Assembly (NCBI GenBank): GCA_964526295.1 | Contig: CAZGKW010000002.1 | Location: 123,477 to 187,476 of the forward strand | Length of the DNA stretch: 64,000 nucleotides | Direction: 5' to 3' | Origin: CAZGKW01 sp964526295 | Lineage (GTDB): Bacteria; Planctomycetota; Phycisphaerae; FEN-1346 | Part shown: positions 35,225-43,358 of the stretch, one piece after another | Layout of the letters: each line of letters starts with the position of its first letter | Numbering within the stretch: the first letter of the stretch is position 1 | Program-made: the position numbers and the translations under genes | The notes under the pieces: generated by a model | Database searches by the model: none | What the model was told of the DNA's origin: nothing | What the model saw: only the letters and a program-made list of their open reading frames with translations

Positions 35225-35256
35225 GTCGTCGTTAAGGGGCGATCAGGGCGTTCGCC

Positions 35257-35805
35257 TCAGCCGTCCTCCTCCTTGAGCCAGTACGGCCCTTCGCGCAAGC
35301 TCCACGTCCAGGCCCCTTGCTGCCCGTGGTCGAGGATGTAGCGATAGACGCGGAGCTGGTGGGCCCGGTCGGCGATGGGCTTGACGCCGCAGGACCGTTC
35401 CCACACCTTGCCCCTCCGGCCGGCCTCCGAAAGCCGGTGATAGGCATGCTTCTTGGCCCGCCCGACCCGCGGGCCGACCTTGCCGTCCGCGAACCGTGCC
35501 AGGGCGTGGACGTGGACCGCCCCGACCGACAGGGCGAGCACCTCGACCTGCTGGTGCGCGAGCATCTCGACCAGGGCTCGCCCGGCGACGGGGCGTTCGT
35601 CGCGATCCAGACGGACCGGCGGCTGCTTCAACAGCTCCCTGGACCGGCGATGCCGGGCCTCACCGGTCCCCGGGGGCGGAGGGTTTCGGTAGTCGCCGTC
35701 GACGTGCCGCCGGTGCCCCCGTTCGCGCCAGCCTCTTGGATCGCCGGGCAGCCACGTCCCGTAGGTGTTGGTGGTGACGTGGTACCAGCCGCGCCAGGCG
35801 GGCAT
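35257..35805 (-). CDS. REP-associated tyrosine transposase (Y1_Tnp, HUH type)
   Basis: The 182-residue protein begins RGWYHVTTNTYGTWLPGDPRGWRERG, the start typical of a Y1-transposase subfamily common in Planctomycetota. It then has VGAVHVHALARF, in the place of the HUH metal-binding motif, and a C-terminal YRYILDHGQ segment that supplies the likely catalytic tyrosine. Enzymes of this class nick single-stranded DNA at hairpins. ATG 35805 has a perfect TAAGGAGG site eight bases upstream. The flanking repeats suggest a REP-type single-copy locus, not an insertion sequence that moves freely. Confidence 0.8.
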   Translation of the reverse strand: MPAWRGWYHVTTNTYGTWLPGDPRGWRERGHRRHVDGDYRNPPPPGTGEARHRRSRELLKQPPVRLDRDERPVAGRALVEMLAHQQVEVLALSVGAVHVHALARFADGKVGPRVGRAKKHAYHRLSEAGRRGKVWERSCGVKPIADRAHQLRVYRYILDHGQQGAWTWSLREGPYWLKEEDG

Positions 35806-35834
35806 GCCGGGGCCTCCTTAGGTGCCCAACATCG

Positions 35835-35932
35835 CCCCGGAACGCAGTCCAGGGGGCTTTCACCTGCCTGTTGCATGCTGCCTATGCTTCGCGCGGCGCC
35901 TCCCCCAAGCCCCCGGTCTGCGCGCCGGGGGC
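35835..35932 (+). repeat. BIME-like repeat, right copy, flanking the first transposase
   Basis: Partner of 35127-35224, with CCCCCGGT-CTGCGC-GCCGGGGG as its second hairpin; differences fall largely as paired changes in the stems, so the fold is kept. It lies upstream of the transposase start. Confidence 0.78.
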
Positions 35933-35958
35933 ATCCTGATCGCGCCGCCTCAGGGGCT

Positions 35959-37404
35959 TCATCCCTCGGGCTCGGGCCCCGTTGCGGCCTCGTCCTCCAG
36001 CAGGCGGATGCGTTTCCACCGGCCGCTGAGGAACCGGCCCCACATCACCACGCCCAGGAGGCTCATGAATGCCGCCATCACGGCCCACGGACCGTAGCTC
36101 TCCCACTCCGGGAACAGCCGCGTGACCAGCCACCCCCCGCCGACCCCCAGAGTCCACGAGCCCACAATGTTGACGATGCCCGGCCAGAGGGTGTCGCCTG
36201 CCCCCCGCAGGGCCCCCGTGAAGGTCAGGTTCAGGGCGAAGAAGGCCTGGACCACCACCAGGAACGCCATCGTGTTTGTGGCCACTTCCCGGGCCGTCTC
36301 CCGCACGTGCGGGGACCAGTCGTCGCTGAGGAACAGGGCCACGAAGTCGGCTCGGAAGAACCACATGGTTGCTCCCACGGCGATCATGTAGCCCTCGATC
36401 AGAAGGAGGGCCGCATGGGCCCGCCGCCAGGCCAGGTCGGTCCGTTTGGCCCCGCAGTACCGGCCTACCAGGGCCGTCGAGGCCGCCCCCACCCCCAGGG
36501 CAGGCATCAGGCACAGGTGGAGATAGCGGTGCAGCACCCCGGCGGCCCCCAGGTGCCCCGGCCCGAACTGGCCCACGATCCCCCCCAAAAAGACCAGGAA
36601 CATCAGGGACCCGCTGAGCATGACCGCCCCGGCCGGGGCCCCCACACGCAAGAGGTCCCGGATGGCCCGCCCCGACAGGCCGATCGACTCGCGGACCCGG
36701 AACCGCCGCTTGTCCAGGCCCCACAGGAACACCGCCAGCAGGATCGCCGCCTCCAGGACGCTGCCGGCGACTGTGCCGATCGCCGCCCCGGTCAGCTCGA
36801 GCCGCGGGAATCCCCATTTGCCGAAAATCAGGAGGTAATTCAGCAAAATGTTGATGGTGTTGGCGATGCCCCCCGCCAGAAGCACCACGTTCGGCTTGTG
36901 GATGCCGATGAAGAACGGCCCCAGGGCCCGGGCCACCAGGATCGGGCCCCACCCGACGGCCAGGATGCGGAAGTAATGGACCTCCAATTGCACCAGGGGG
37001 GTCTCGTGGGGGAACAGGCCCAGCAGTCGGGGGGCAGAGGGCACCAACACGCCCGCCAGAAGGGCCCACGCGGCCAGCCCCATCCAAATGCCCTGCCAGC
37101 CGTATCGCGCCGCCCGCTCCGGCCGTCCCGCCCCCAGGTTCTGGGCGGCGAAGGTGTTCACGCACGAGAGCAGCCCCATGAAGAACGTGGCCGAGACGAA
37201 CGAGGCCATGCCGCCGATGAACTGGGCCCCGAACGCATGGCCCCCCACCTGGGCCACCATCCAGGAGTCGGCGAACTGCATCAGGGTGTAGCTGGCCATG
37301 CTCAGGATGGTCGGGATGGCCAGTCGGACGACCTCGCCGACGCCCCACCAGCGGTATCGGTCGCCCTCGGCGGGCGGGGCGGGGCCCGAGAGAAGCTCGC
37401 TCAC
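35959..37404 (-). CDS. MATE-family efflux transporter
   Basis: The 481-residue membrane protein has the twelve-helix MATE pattern in two halves: VVRLAIPTILSMASYTLMQFADSWMVAQVGG, GLLSCVNTFAAQNLGAGRPERAARYGWQG, and, repeated in the second half, LRVGAPAGAVMLSGSLMF and VVVQAFFALNLTFTGALRGAGDTLWPGIVNIV. It would export cationic drugs or metabolites with Na+ or H+. The GTG at 37404 (SELLSGPAPP...) has a GGGAG site seven bases upstream and is preferred to a long upstream extension. It is divergent from ribE. Confidence 0.9.
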   Translation of the reverse strand: MSELLSGPAPPAEGDRYRWWGVGEVVRLAIPTILSMASYTLMQFADSWMVAQVGGHAFGAQFIGGMASFVSATFFMGLLSCVNTFAAQNLGAGRPERAARYGWQGIWMGLAAWALLAGVLVPSAPRLLGLFPHETPLVQLEVHYFRILAVGWGPILVARALGPFFIGIHKPNVVLLAGGIANTINILLNYLLIFGKWGFPRLELTGAAIGTVAGSVLEAAILLAVFLWGLDKRRFRVRESIGLSGRAIRDLLRVGAPAGAVMLSGSLMFLVFLGGIVGQFGPGHLGAAGVLHRYLHLCLMPALGVGAASTALVGRYCGAKRTDLAWRRAHAALLLIEGYMIAVGATMWFFRADFVALFLSDDWSPHVRETAREVATNTMAFLVVVQAFFALNLTFTGALRGAGDTLWPGIVNIVGSWTLGVGGGWLVTRLFPEWESYGPWAVMAAFMSLLGVVMWGRFLSGRWKRIRLLEDEAATGPEPEG

Positions 37405-37437
37405 GGTCGGCTCCCGGCGGGTGCACAAGAAACCCGG

Positions 37438-37466
37438 AGTATACCGCCAAAGCCGGCTGCCCGAAA
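37438..37466 (-). promoter_or_regulatory. promoter of the MATE gene
   Basis: On the minus strand TTTCGG (37466-37461), a 17-base spacer and TATACT (37443-37438) lie 33 bases before the GTG start at 37404. Confidence 0.55.
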
Positions 37467-37486
37467 GCGCCCTCCCGCCAGACTGC

Positions 37487-37515
37487 TTGACGGGCCCCCG
37501 CCCCGGCGCTACCAT
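37487..37515 (+). promoter_or_regulatory. promoter of ribE, placed very close to the start codon
   Basis: TTGACG (37487-37492), a 17-base spacer and TACCAT (37510-37515). Only 11 bases separate the -10 box from ATG 37527, so the transcript would have a leader of about five bases and no Shine-Dalgarno. Confidence 0.6.
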
Positions 37516-37526
37516 GGCCGACGGCC

Positions 37527-38183
37527 ATGTTCACCGGGCTCATCGAAACCGTCGGGACGGTCGTCTCCGCCGTGCGGCGCGGCGAGGCCCTCAGGCTGGC
37601 CGTCGACCTCGGCCCGGCCGCCGAGGGCGTCCGCCAGGGCGAGTCGATCGCCCTGTCGGGCTGCTGCCAGACGGTCGCCGCCTTGGACGGCACGGCCGCC
37701 GAGTTCGACACGGTCGCCGAGACGCTCGAGAAGACGACCCTCGGCTCGTGGCGGCAGGGCACGCCGGTCAACGTCGAGCGGAGTCTCCGGCCGGGCGACC
37801 GCCTGGGCGGTCACATCGTTGCCGCTCACGTCGACGCCGTCGGGACGGTCCTCGTCAGCGGCGAGCGGGCCGGCGGATGGTGGCTCCGCGTGGCCGCGCC
37901 CGAGCGTCTTGCCCCGGAGATCGCCCCGAAGGGCAGCATTGCGATCGACGGCGTCAGCCTGACGGTCGTCGCGGCGGGCCCGGCGGAGCTGTCCGTCACG
38001 CTCGTCCCGACGACGCTGGCCGAGACGACGCTCGCGGCGCTGAAGGTCGGCGACCGGGTGAACCTGGAGACGGACGTCCTGGCAAAGTACGTCCGCCGGG
38101 CCCTCGCGAGCCTGGCGGGGGGCGGCGAGGTGTCCGACGAGCGGCTCATGGCGGCCCTTCGGCGGGCGGGCTACACGGACTGA
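37527..38183 (+). CDS. ribE: riboflavin synthase, alpha subunit type
   Basis: The 218-residue protein starts MFTGLIETVGTVV, the invariant riboflavin synthase N terminus. It contains the two lumazine-binding repeats, the first with SIALSGCCQTV and ERSLRPGDRLGGHIVAAHVDAVGTV, the second with GSIAIDGVSLTVV and NLETDVLAKYVRR. It dismutates two 6,7-dimethyl-8-ribityllumazine molecules to riboflavin. No other rib gene is near. The start codon is fixed by the conserved N terminus even though there is no ribosome binding site. Confidence 0.95.
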   Translation: MFTGLIETVGTVVSAVRRGEALRLAVDLGPAAEGVRQGESIALSGCCQTVAALDGTAAEFDTVAETLEKTTLGSWRQGTPVNVERSLRPGDRLGGHIVAAHVDAVGTVLVSGERAGGWWLRVAAPERLAPEIAPKGSIAIDGVSLTVVAAGPAELSVTLVPTTLAETTLAALKVGDRVNLETDVLAKYVRRALASLAGGGEVSDERLMAALRRAGYTD

Positions 38184-38274
38184 GGGCCCTGGGCGGCGCT
38201 GCCCACGAGGCGCAGGCGGTGGGCTTTGGGGCCGGCGGCGCGTGATGCGCCCCGGCACGGACGGGCAGGCAGGC

Positions 38275-39291
38275 ATGTCAGGCACGCCTTTGCCACGAAT
38301 CGGCATCACCCTGGGCGACCCGGCCGGGATCGGCCCGGAGGTCGCCCTGAAGGCCCTCCGCGACCCGGCGATCCGCCGCCTGGCCGACTTCGCCGTCTTC
38401 GGCCCGTCGTTCGTCGCTTGGACGGGCCTCGGGGGTGCCGTGCCGTCGTTCATCCGGGACGTCCGGGACTACGGTTCGTGGGACGGGCGTCTCGACGCGG
38501 GGCCGGTCCTCGTCAAGCTGCCCGGGGCGGACCTCCGGACGCTGCCCCGCGGCGGGCCGAGCCCCGAGGGCGGCCAGGCGAGCATCGCCTTCATCCTGGC
38601 GGCCATCGAGGCCGCCCGAGAGGGACGGATCGGCGCCATCGTCACCGGCCCCATCAGCAAACAGGCCGTCCAGATGGCGGGCTACCCCTGGCCGGGCCAC
38701 ACGGAGCTGCTGGCCGAGACGTTCGGGGTCGACGAGGTGGCCATGATGTTCGCGGGCGGCCCGATCCGCACGGTCCTGGTCACCGTCCACGAATCGCTCG
38801 CCCAGGCGGTCCGGTCGCTCTCGACCGAACGGATCGTCTCGACGATGCGCCTGGTCGACGGGGCCCTCAAGCGGTACTTCGGCCTGGAGCTGCCCCGGCT
38901 CGGCGTCTGCGGCCTCAATCCCCACGCCGGCGAGGCGGGCCGCTTCGGCCACGAGGAACGCGAGATCATCGCCCCCGCCATCGAGCAGGCCAAGGCCGAG
39001 GGCATCTGCGCGTTCGGCCCCCTGGCGCCCGACACGGCCTTCCACCAGGCCCTCCGAGGCCGGTACGACCTCGTCGTCGCCATGTACCACGACCAGGGCC
39101 TTATCGCCGTCAAGACGGTCGCGTTCGAAGAGTCGGTGAACGTGACGCTCGGCCTGCCCGTCGTGCGGACGAGCGTGGACCACGGCACGGCGTACGATAT
39201 CGCCGGCCGCGGCGAGGCGGACCCGACGAGCATGAAGCAGGCCATCCGCCTGGCCGTCGAGATGGTCCGACGAGGGCGCGACGAGGCGTGA
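38275..39291 (+). CDS. pdxA: 4-hydroxythreonine-4-phosphate dehydrogenase
   Basis: The 338-residue enzyme belongs to pyridoxal 5'-phosphate synthesis by the DXP-dependent route. PRIGITLGDPAGIGPEVALKAL, AIVTGPISKQAVQMAGYPWPGHTELLAE (metal-binding His), VCGLNPHAGEAGRFGHEE, FHQALRGRYDLVVAMYHDQGLIAVK, and GLPVVRTSVDHGTAYDIAG are all family signatures, including the three zinc-binding histidines. ATG 38275 is chosen because the conserved domain starts just after it; GTG 38242 and ATG 38245 would add a short tail. rsmA follows four bases later, as in many bacteria. Confidence 0.95.
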   Translation: MSGTPLPRIGITLGDPAGIGPEVALKALRDPAIRRLADFAVFGPSFVAWTGLGGAVPSFIRDVRDYGSWDGRLDAGPVLVKLPGADLRTLPRGGPSPEGGQASIAFILAAIEAAREGRIGAIVTGPISKQAVQMAGYPWPGHTELLAETFGVDEVAMMFAGGPIRTVLVTVHESLAQAVRSLSTERIVSTMRLVDGALKRYFGLELPRLGVCGLNPHAGEAGRFGHEEREIIAPAIEQAKAEGICAFGPLAPDTAFHQALRGRYDLVVAMYHDQGLIAVKTVAFEESVNVTLGLPVVRTSVDHGTAYDIAGRGEADPTSMKQAIRLAVEMVRRGRDEA

Positions 39292-39295
39292 GGCC

Positions 39296-40183
39296 ATGGC
39301 CGATCCCCTGACGCTGAGCGATATCCGGGACCTTCTTTCGCAGGCGGGCCTGAGGCCGCAGCGGCGGCTCGGCCAGCATTTCCTCGTCGACGGCAACCTC
39401 CTGCGCATCCTCGTCCGCGAGGCCGACCTCGCCCCGGACGACGTCGTCCTGGAGGTCGGCCCGGGCGTGGGAAACCTGACGGACCTTCTGCTGGAGGAGG
39501 CCGGATGGGTCGTTGCCGTCGAGGTCGACCCGGCCCTGGCGGCCATCGCCGAGGAGCGGTTCGCCGGGGCCGGCAACCTGGACCTCGTGACGACCGACGT
39601 CCTCCTGGACAAGCACCGGGTCTCCCCGGCCGTGCTGGAGCAGGTCCGGGTCCGGCAGGCGGAGCTCGGCGGACGCGTCAAGCTCGTCGCGAACCTCCCC
39701 TATGCGGCCGCGACGCCGCTGGTGGCCGAGCTGGTCCTGGAGGGGCCCACGCCCGACCTCCTCGTCTTCACCGTCCAGGAGGAGGTGGCCCGGCGGCTGG
39801 TGGCCGAGCCGGGCACACGGGAGTACGGGCCGGTCGGCGTGATCGTCCAGGCCCTGGCCCAGGCGGAGGTGCTCCGCCGGCTCCCCCCGAGCGTCTTCTG
39901 GCCCCGGCCGGCGGTCCATTCGGGGATGGTCCGCATCTGGCCGAGCCCCGCCCGGCGGCGCCGGATCGCCGACCTGGACGTCTTCCACCGCGTCGTGGAG
40001 GGCCTGTTCGGTCACCGGCGGAAACGGGCCCCGCGTAGCCTGGCCCTGGGGGAGCTGGCCGAAGGGTCGCCCGACGCCTGGGCCGAGCGCCTGGAGGCGA
40101 TCGGCCTGGATCCCGACGCGCGGGGCGAGACCTATTCGCCCGCGGAGATCATTCGCCTCGCCAACGCCGTGGCCGAGGCGTAG
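39296..40183 (+). CDS. rsmA: 16S rRNA adenine(1518/1519)-N6-dimethyltransferase
   Basis: The 295-residue protein has QRRLGQHFLVDGNLL, VLEVGPGVGNLTDLLL (SAM motif I), AVEVDPALAAI, LVANLPYAAATPL (the catalytic NLPY motif) and EEVARRLVAEPGTREYGPVGVIVQ, all standard for KsgA/RsmA. It dimethylates two adjacent adenines in the 3' loop of 16S rRNA during 30S maturation. The start lies four bases after pdxA, so the genes are coupled. Confidence 0.95.
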   Translation: MADPLTLSDIRDLLSQAGLRPQRRLGQHFLVDGNLLRILVREADLAPDDVVLEVGPGVGNLTDLLLEEAGWVVAVEVDPALAAIAEERFAGAGNLDLVTTDVLLDKHRVSPAVLEQVRVRQAELGGRVKLVANLPYAAATPLVAELVLEGPTPDLLVFTVQEEVARRLVAEPGTREYGPVGVIVQALAQAEVLRRLPPSVFWPRPAVHSGMVRIWPSPARRRRIADLDVFHRVVEGLFGHRRKRAPRSLALGELAEGSPDAWAERLEAIGLDPDARGETYSPAEIIRLANAVAEA

Positions 40184-40201
40184 AGGAAACGCGCCGTTGC
40201 C

Positions 40202-40236
40202 TCAAAGCCCACGGGCCGCGCCCCGTGCGACTCGGC
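40202..40236. repeat. GCCCACGGGC...CCCCGTG palindromic repeat copy
   Basis: AAAGCCCACGGGC-CGCG-CCCCGTG followed by CTCGG, a near match to the element in the Pus10 gene (54841-54872). It sits between two convergent genes. Confidence 0.6.
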
Positions 40237-40249
40237 CCCCAAGCGCCGG

Positions 40250-41296
40250 CTACGCGCTCTCGGCCGCTTGCTCGCCCTCCGGCATCAGCTCCGGATGGTG
40301 CTCGCGGAACCAGGCCAGCGTCTCCCGCAGGCCCTCCTCGGTGTCCACCTTCGGCTCGTAGCCCAGCATGCGGCGGGCCTTGTCGATCCGGTAGGTCATC
40401 GGGGTGGCCATGAACTTGATGCGGAACTTGTTGATCAGCGGCGGCTCGTCGCCCTTCTTGAGCTTCGCGAGGCCCTCCGAAAGCGGCCGCAGGAGCTTCA
40501 CCAGCCACACCGGCGCGCGGCGCGTCGGCATCTCGTAGCCGGTCTCCTCGCAGACGATCTCGGTCAGCCGGACGCGGGTGGTGGCCTCGCCGTCGGTGAT
40601 CATGAACACTTCGCCGATGGCCTCGGGTTTCGTCGCCGCCAGGTAGAGCGCCTCGACCAGGTTCCCGACATAGCACAGGGTGATGGGCTGGAGGCCCGAC
40701 CCCACGAAGGTGAACCGTCCGCTCTGGAGCCCTTCGAGGAACCGCGGCAGGAACTGCCGGTCCCGCGGGCCGTAGACGTAAGGCGGGCGGACGATGGTCG
40801 TGGCGAGGCCCCGGTCCCGGGCGAACTCGGTCATAATCTCTTCGGCCCGGATCTTCGTCAGGTTGTAGTTGTCCCCCGTGCGGATCAGCGGAGCCGTCTC
40901 GTCGACGTCCCGTTGGGGGTCCATCCCGAGGACGACCATCGAGCTGAGATAGACGAACCGCTGGAGGTTCCCGCACGCCACCGCCGCCTCCGCCAGGTGT
41001 CGTGTCCCGTCGACGTTGACGCGGACCATCTCGTCCAGGGGGGCCCAGTCGGAGATGACGGCGGCACAGTGGAAGACGACGTCGACGTCCTCCAGGAGGG
41101 GGGTGAACGCTCCGGCGGGGTCGCCGACGTCGCCCTCGACCCGCTCGACGCCCCATTCCTCCAGGAGCGACGTATCGCTGGAGGATCGGACGAGGGCCCG
41201 GACCTGCCACCCCTCGTCGAGCAGCCGCCTCACGAGGTGGCTGCCGATCATGCCGGTGGCCCCGGTGATGAACGCCCGCTTCTGGTCGTCGGCCAT
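40250..41296 (-). CDS. NAD(P)-dependent epimerase/dehydratase (extended SDR)
   Basis: The 348-residue protein has an N-terminal Rossmann motif FITGATGMIGSHLVRRLLDEGW, VFHCAAVISDWAPLDEMVRVNVDGTRHLAEAA, SSMVVLGM, and the active-site Tyr-Lys pair DNYNLTKIRAEE, followed by IVRPPYVYGPRD. It resembles NAD-dependent epimerases and 3-beta-hydroxysteroid-dehydrogenase-like reductases acting on sugars or isoprenoids; the substrate is unknown. ATG 41296 has an excellent AGGAGGT site. Confidence 0.88.
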   Translation of the reverse strand: MADDQKRAFITGATGMIGSHLVRRLLDEGWQVRALVRSSSDTSLLEEWGVERVEGDVGDPAGAFTPLLEDVDVVFHCAAVISDWAPLDEMVRVNVDGTRHLAEAAVACGNLQRFVYLSSMVVLGMDPQRDVDETAPLIRTGDNYNLTKIRAEEIMTEFARDRGLATTIVRPPYVYGPRDRQFLPRFLEGLQSGRFTFVGSGLQPITLCYVGNLVEALYLAATKPEAIGEVFMITDGEATTRVRLTEIVCEETGYEMPTRRAPVWLVKLLRPLSEGLAKLKKGDEPPLINKFRIKFMATPMTYRIDKARRMLGYEPKVDTEEGLRETLAWFREHHPELMPEGEQAAESA

Positions 41297-41523
41297 GGGG
41301 ACCTCCTGTCCACCCGGTTCAGGCGTCCATTCTAGGCGGCCCCTGGGCCGCTGCAACCGGAATCGCGGAAAGCGTGTCGCCTGCCGTGCGTTCAAAGACA
41401 GGGGCGCGGCGACGGCGGTTGGGGGTGGATCGAGAAATCGCTTGCGGCCGTCAATCGCGACGCGTATCTATGGCCGTGTCATACTGTTGCCGGTGAACGT
41501 GCCGATCAACCGGGCGTGGCACC

Positions 41524-42414
41524 ATGGGCGCCAAACGGGGGCTGACGCTGACCGAGTTGCTGGCCGTCGCGGCGGGGCTCTCCTGTCTCGGCGCGGTGGG
41601 CCTGTCGGCCCTGCTCGACGCCCAGGACCACGCCGAGCGGGCCATCTGTGCGATGAACCTCTGTCGGCTGGGCGAGGCCATGCGCCTTTACGCCCGGGCC
41701 GGAGACGGCTATCTGCCCGACTGCGGCGCCGCCAGCCCCTTCGGTGGGCCCGTCCCGAACGACGGGTTCCACTACCCCAGCCGGTTCGACGCCCCCGGCA
41801 CGTGCAACTGGCCCCACGTCCGGTCCGTGGGGAACCAGGCCAACCTGTGGCTGCTCGTCCGCGAGGGATACGCCTCGCCCGAGACGCTGGTCTGCCCCGC
41901 GACCGCCGACCGGCCCAGCCTGAACGACCCCGCGCGGCCGGGCGTCATGGGGTTCGTGGCGCTCGACCCGGCGACGGCGCGCCGCACGCCCGAGGAGGAC
42001 GAGTTTTTCCTCCGCGTGGCGGCGGGGCGGTGCTCGTACTCCTACCAGAACCAACTCGCCCATCCCGGGACCGACCCGTCCGTCGCCCCGCCGGAGGTGG
42101 CCACCACCCACGTCGAGGCGTCGCCCTCGGACCTCGTCATCCTCGCCGACCGCAACCCATATACGCGGCCCGAGTTGACGCGGCAGCCGACTCTCTCGCC
42201 CGACGACCATCCCGAGGCCAACAGCCTGAACCATCACGGGCGGGGCCAGAACGTCCTCTACCTTGAGGGCCACGTCGAGTGGTGCGAGACGCCGCGCGCC
42301 GGGCCCCGCCGGGCCGACGGCCGCCGCGATTCCATCTACCGACCGGACGAGGGGCGGCCCGACGATCCGCTGAACGTCCCCCGGTCGACCAAGGACGTCT
42401 TCCTGGTGCCATGA
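41524..42414 (+). CDS. pseudopilin-like prepilin (DUF1559-type tail)
   Basis: The 296-residue protein starts MGAKRGLTLTELLAVAAGLSCLGAVGLSALL, a prepilin-like leader with the LTLTELL cleavage/methylation segment and hydrophobic helix. Its C-terminal part has SLNHHGRGQNVLYLEGHVEW, a diverged H-x9-DG motif. The core contains several cysteines and PDCGAASPFGGPVPNDGFHYPS. It is probably exported and assembled by a type II or type IV-like system. The stop overlaps the ATG of a second such gene (ATGA), so the two are co-translated and may form a heteromer. Confidence 0.82.
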   Translation: MGAKRGLTLTELLAVAAGLSCLGAVGLSALLDAQDHAERAICAMNLCRLGEAMRLYARAGDGYLPDCGAASPFGGPVPNDGFHYPSRFDAPGTCNWPHVRSVGNQANLWLLVREGYASPETLVCPATADRPSLNDPARPGVMGFVALDPATARRTPEEDEFFLRVAAGRCSYSYQNQLAHPGTDPSVAPPEVATTHVEASPSDLVILADRNPYTRPELTRQPTLSPDDHPEANSLNHHGRGQNVLYLEGHVEWCETPRAGPRRADGRRDSIYRPDEGRPDDPLNVPRSTKDVFLVP

Positions 42415-43301
42415 CCCCGCGCTGCCGACCGAACCCGCCGCGCCGCACCCGGCCGGGCGTGACGCTTCTTGAGCTGGTCCTCGTCATTCTGATCGTGGCG
42501 GTGCTGGCGTCGCTCGTCTGGGGGCTCGTCGCAGACGCCCTCGGCGCGGCGCGAAGCGTCCAGTGCCGGAACCGCCTCCGCCAGATCGGCGTCGCATACC
42601 GGGGGTACATGCGGGAGAGCGGCGGCCTGTGGCCGCCGATCATGACCCGCGAGCGGCCCGAGAAGCTCCTCCGGCGGATCGAGGAGGAGACGGGCCTCGC
42701 GGCCGCCCCCGAACGGCCCGCCGACCGCTGGGGCCGGCCCGGGCCGCACTGGAGCATCGTCCTCTACCCGTACCTCGGCGACTTCGGCTACTGCACCTGC
42801 CCGGCCGATCCGAATGCGGGCCGGCGGGGCAGGGAGGTGGTGCCGGAGCGGGCCCGGCACGCCGTGGCCCTGCTCGATGCCCCGCCCGAGAGCTACGCCC
42901 TGAACGTCGTCCTGTTTCGGACGGCCGACGACTTCCGGCGCCAGGCCGGATGCTCCTGGGGCACGGACGACAAGGTCGACTTCAATGGGCTTCACATGTA
43001 CACCTCGCAGGCCGAGCAGCGCCGCGTCTTCGGGTCCCTCGGGCGGCGCGTCCTGTTCTTCTGCGGCGCAAGCGGCATGACCGTCGGCAGCCCGTACAAC
43101 GTGCCGTTTCGTGACGGACCGGGGCTGGCCGGCGTCGAGCGGTGGGAGTGGCATCCCAGGCGGGCCGCCGAACCGTTCGTCGACGAGCCCGGCACGGGGT
43201 CGAATTACCTGTTCCACGGCGGCCACGTCGAGTACCGCGACGCCCCGCCCGACCGGTGGGAATGGGGCTATGACCTCGACCGCCGGGGTCGTTCGCCTTG
43301 A
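42411..43301 (+). CDS. second pseudopilin-like prepilin
   Basis: The 296-residue protein has a 15-residue basic leader, then RPGVTLLELVLVILIVAVLASLVWGLVADALGAARSVQCRNRLRQIG, a textbook prepilin helix with E5-type Glu. The tail GTGSNYLFHGGHVEYRDAPPDRW ends in another H-x-x-GHVEY variant. It is almost the same length as the upstream gene product, with which its ATG overlaps. The pair is probably a duplication with divergence. The secretion machine itself is not encoded in this window. Confidence 0.82.
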   Translation: MTPRCRPNPPRRTRPGVTLLELVLVILIVAVLASLVWGLVADALGAARSVQCRNRLRQIGVAYRGYMRESGGLWPPIMTRERPEKLLRRIEEETGLAAAPERPADRWGRPGPHWSIVLYPYLGDFGYCTCPADPNAGRRGREVVPERARHAVALLDAPPESYALNVVLFRTADDFRRQAGCSWGTDDKVDFNGLHMYTSQAEQRRVFGSLGRRVLFFCGASGMTVGSPYNVPFRDGPGLAGVERWEWHPRRAAEPFVDEPGTGSNYLFHGGHVEYRDAPPDRWEWGYDLDRRGRSP

Positions 43302-43358
43302 CGCCCCGCGGGCTGCCTCTTACCATGCCGCGCGCTTCGGCCGGATGAAGGGAGCGCG

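Larger units (their letters stand above)
35127..35932. mobile_element. REP-associated tyrosine transposase (RAYT) element, BIME-transposase-BIME
   Basis: One transposase-type gene with a perfect Shine-Dalgarno lies between two direct 98-bp BIME-like repeats. This is the arrangement described for RAYT loci in other bacteria, where the protein binds and cuts REP hairpins. No target-site duplication is needed for this type and none was looked for reliably. Confidence 0.7.

Noticed and set aside
35041..35256. A small gene between cimA and the transposase
   Set aside because: Open frames here are short, lack ribosome binding sites and coincide with the BIME repeat.
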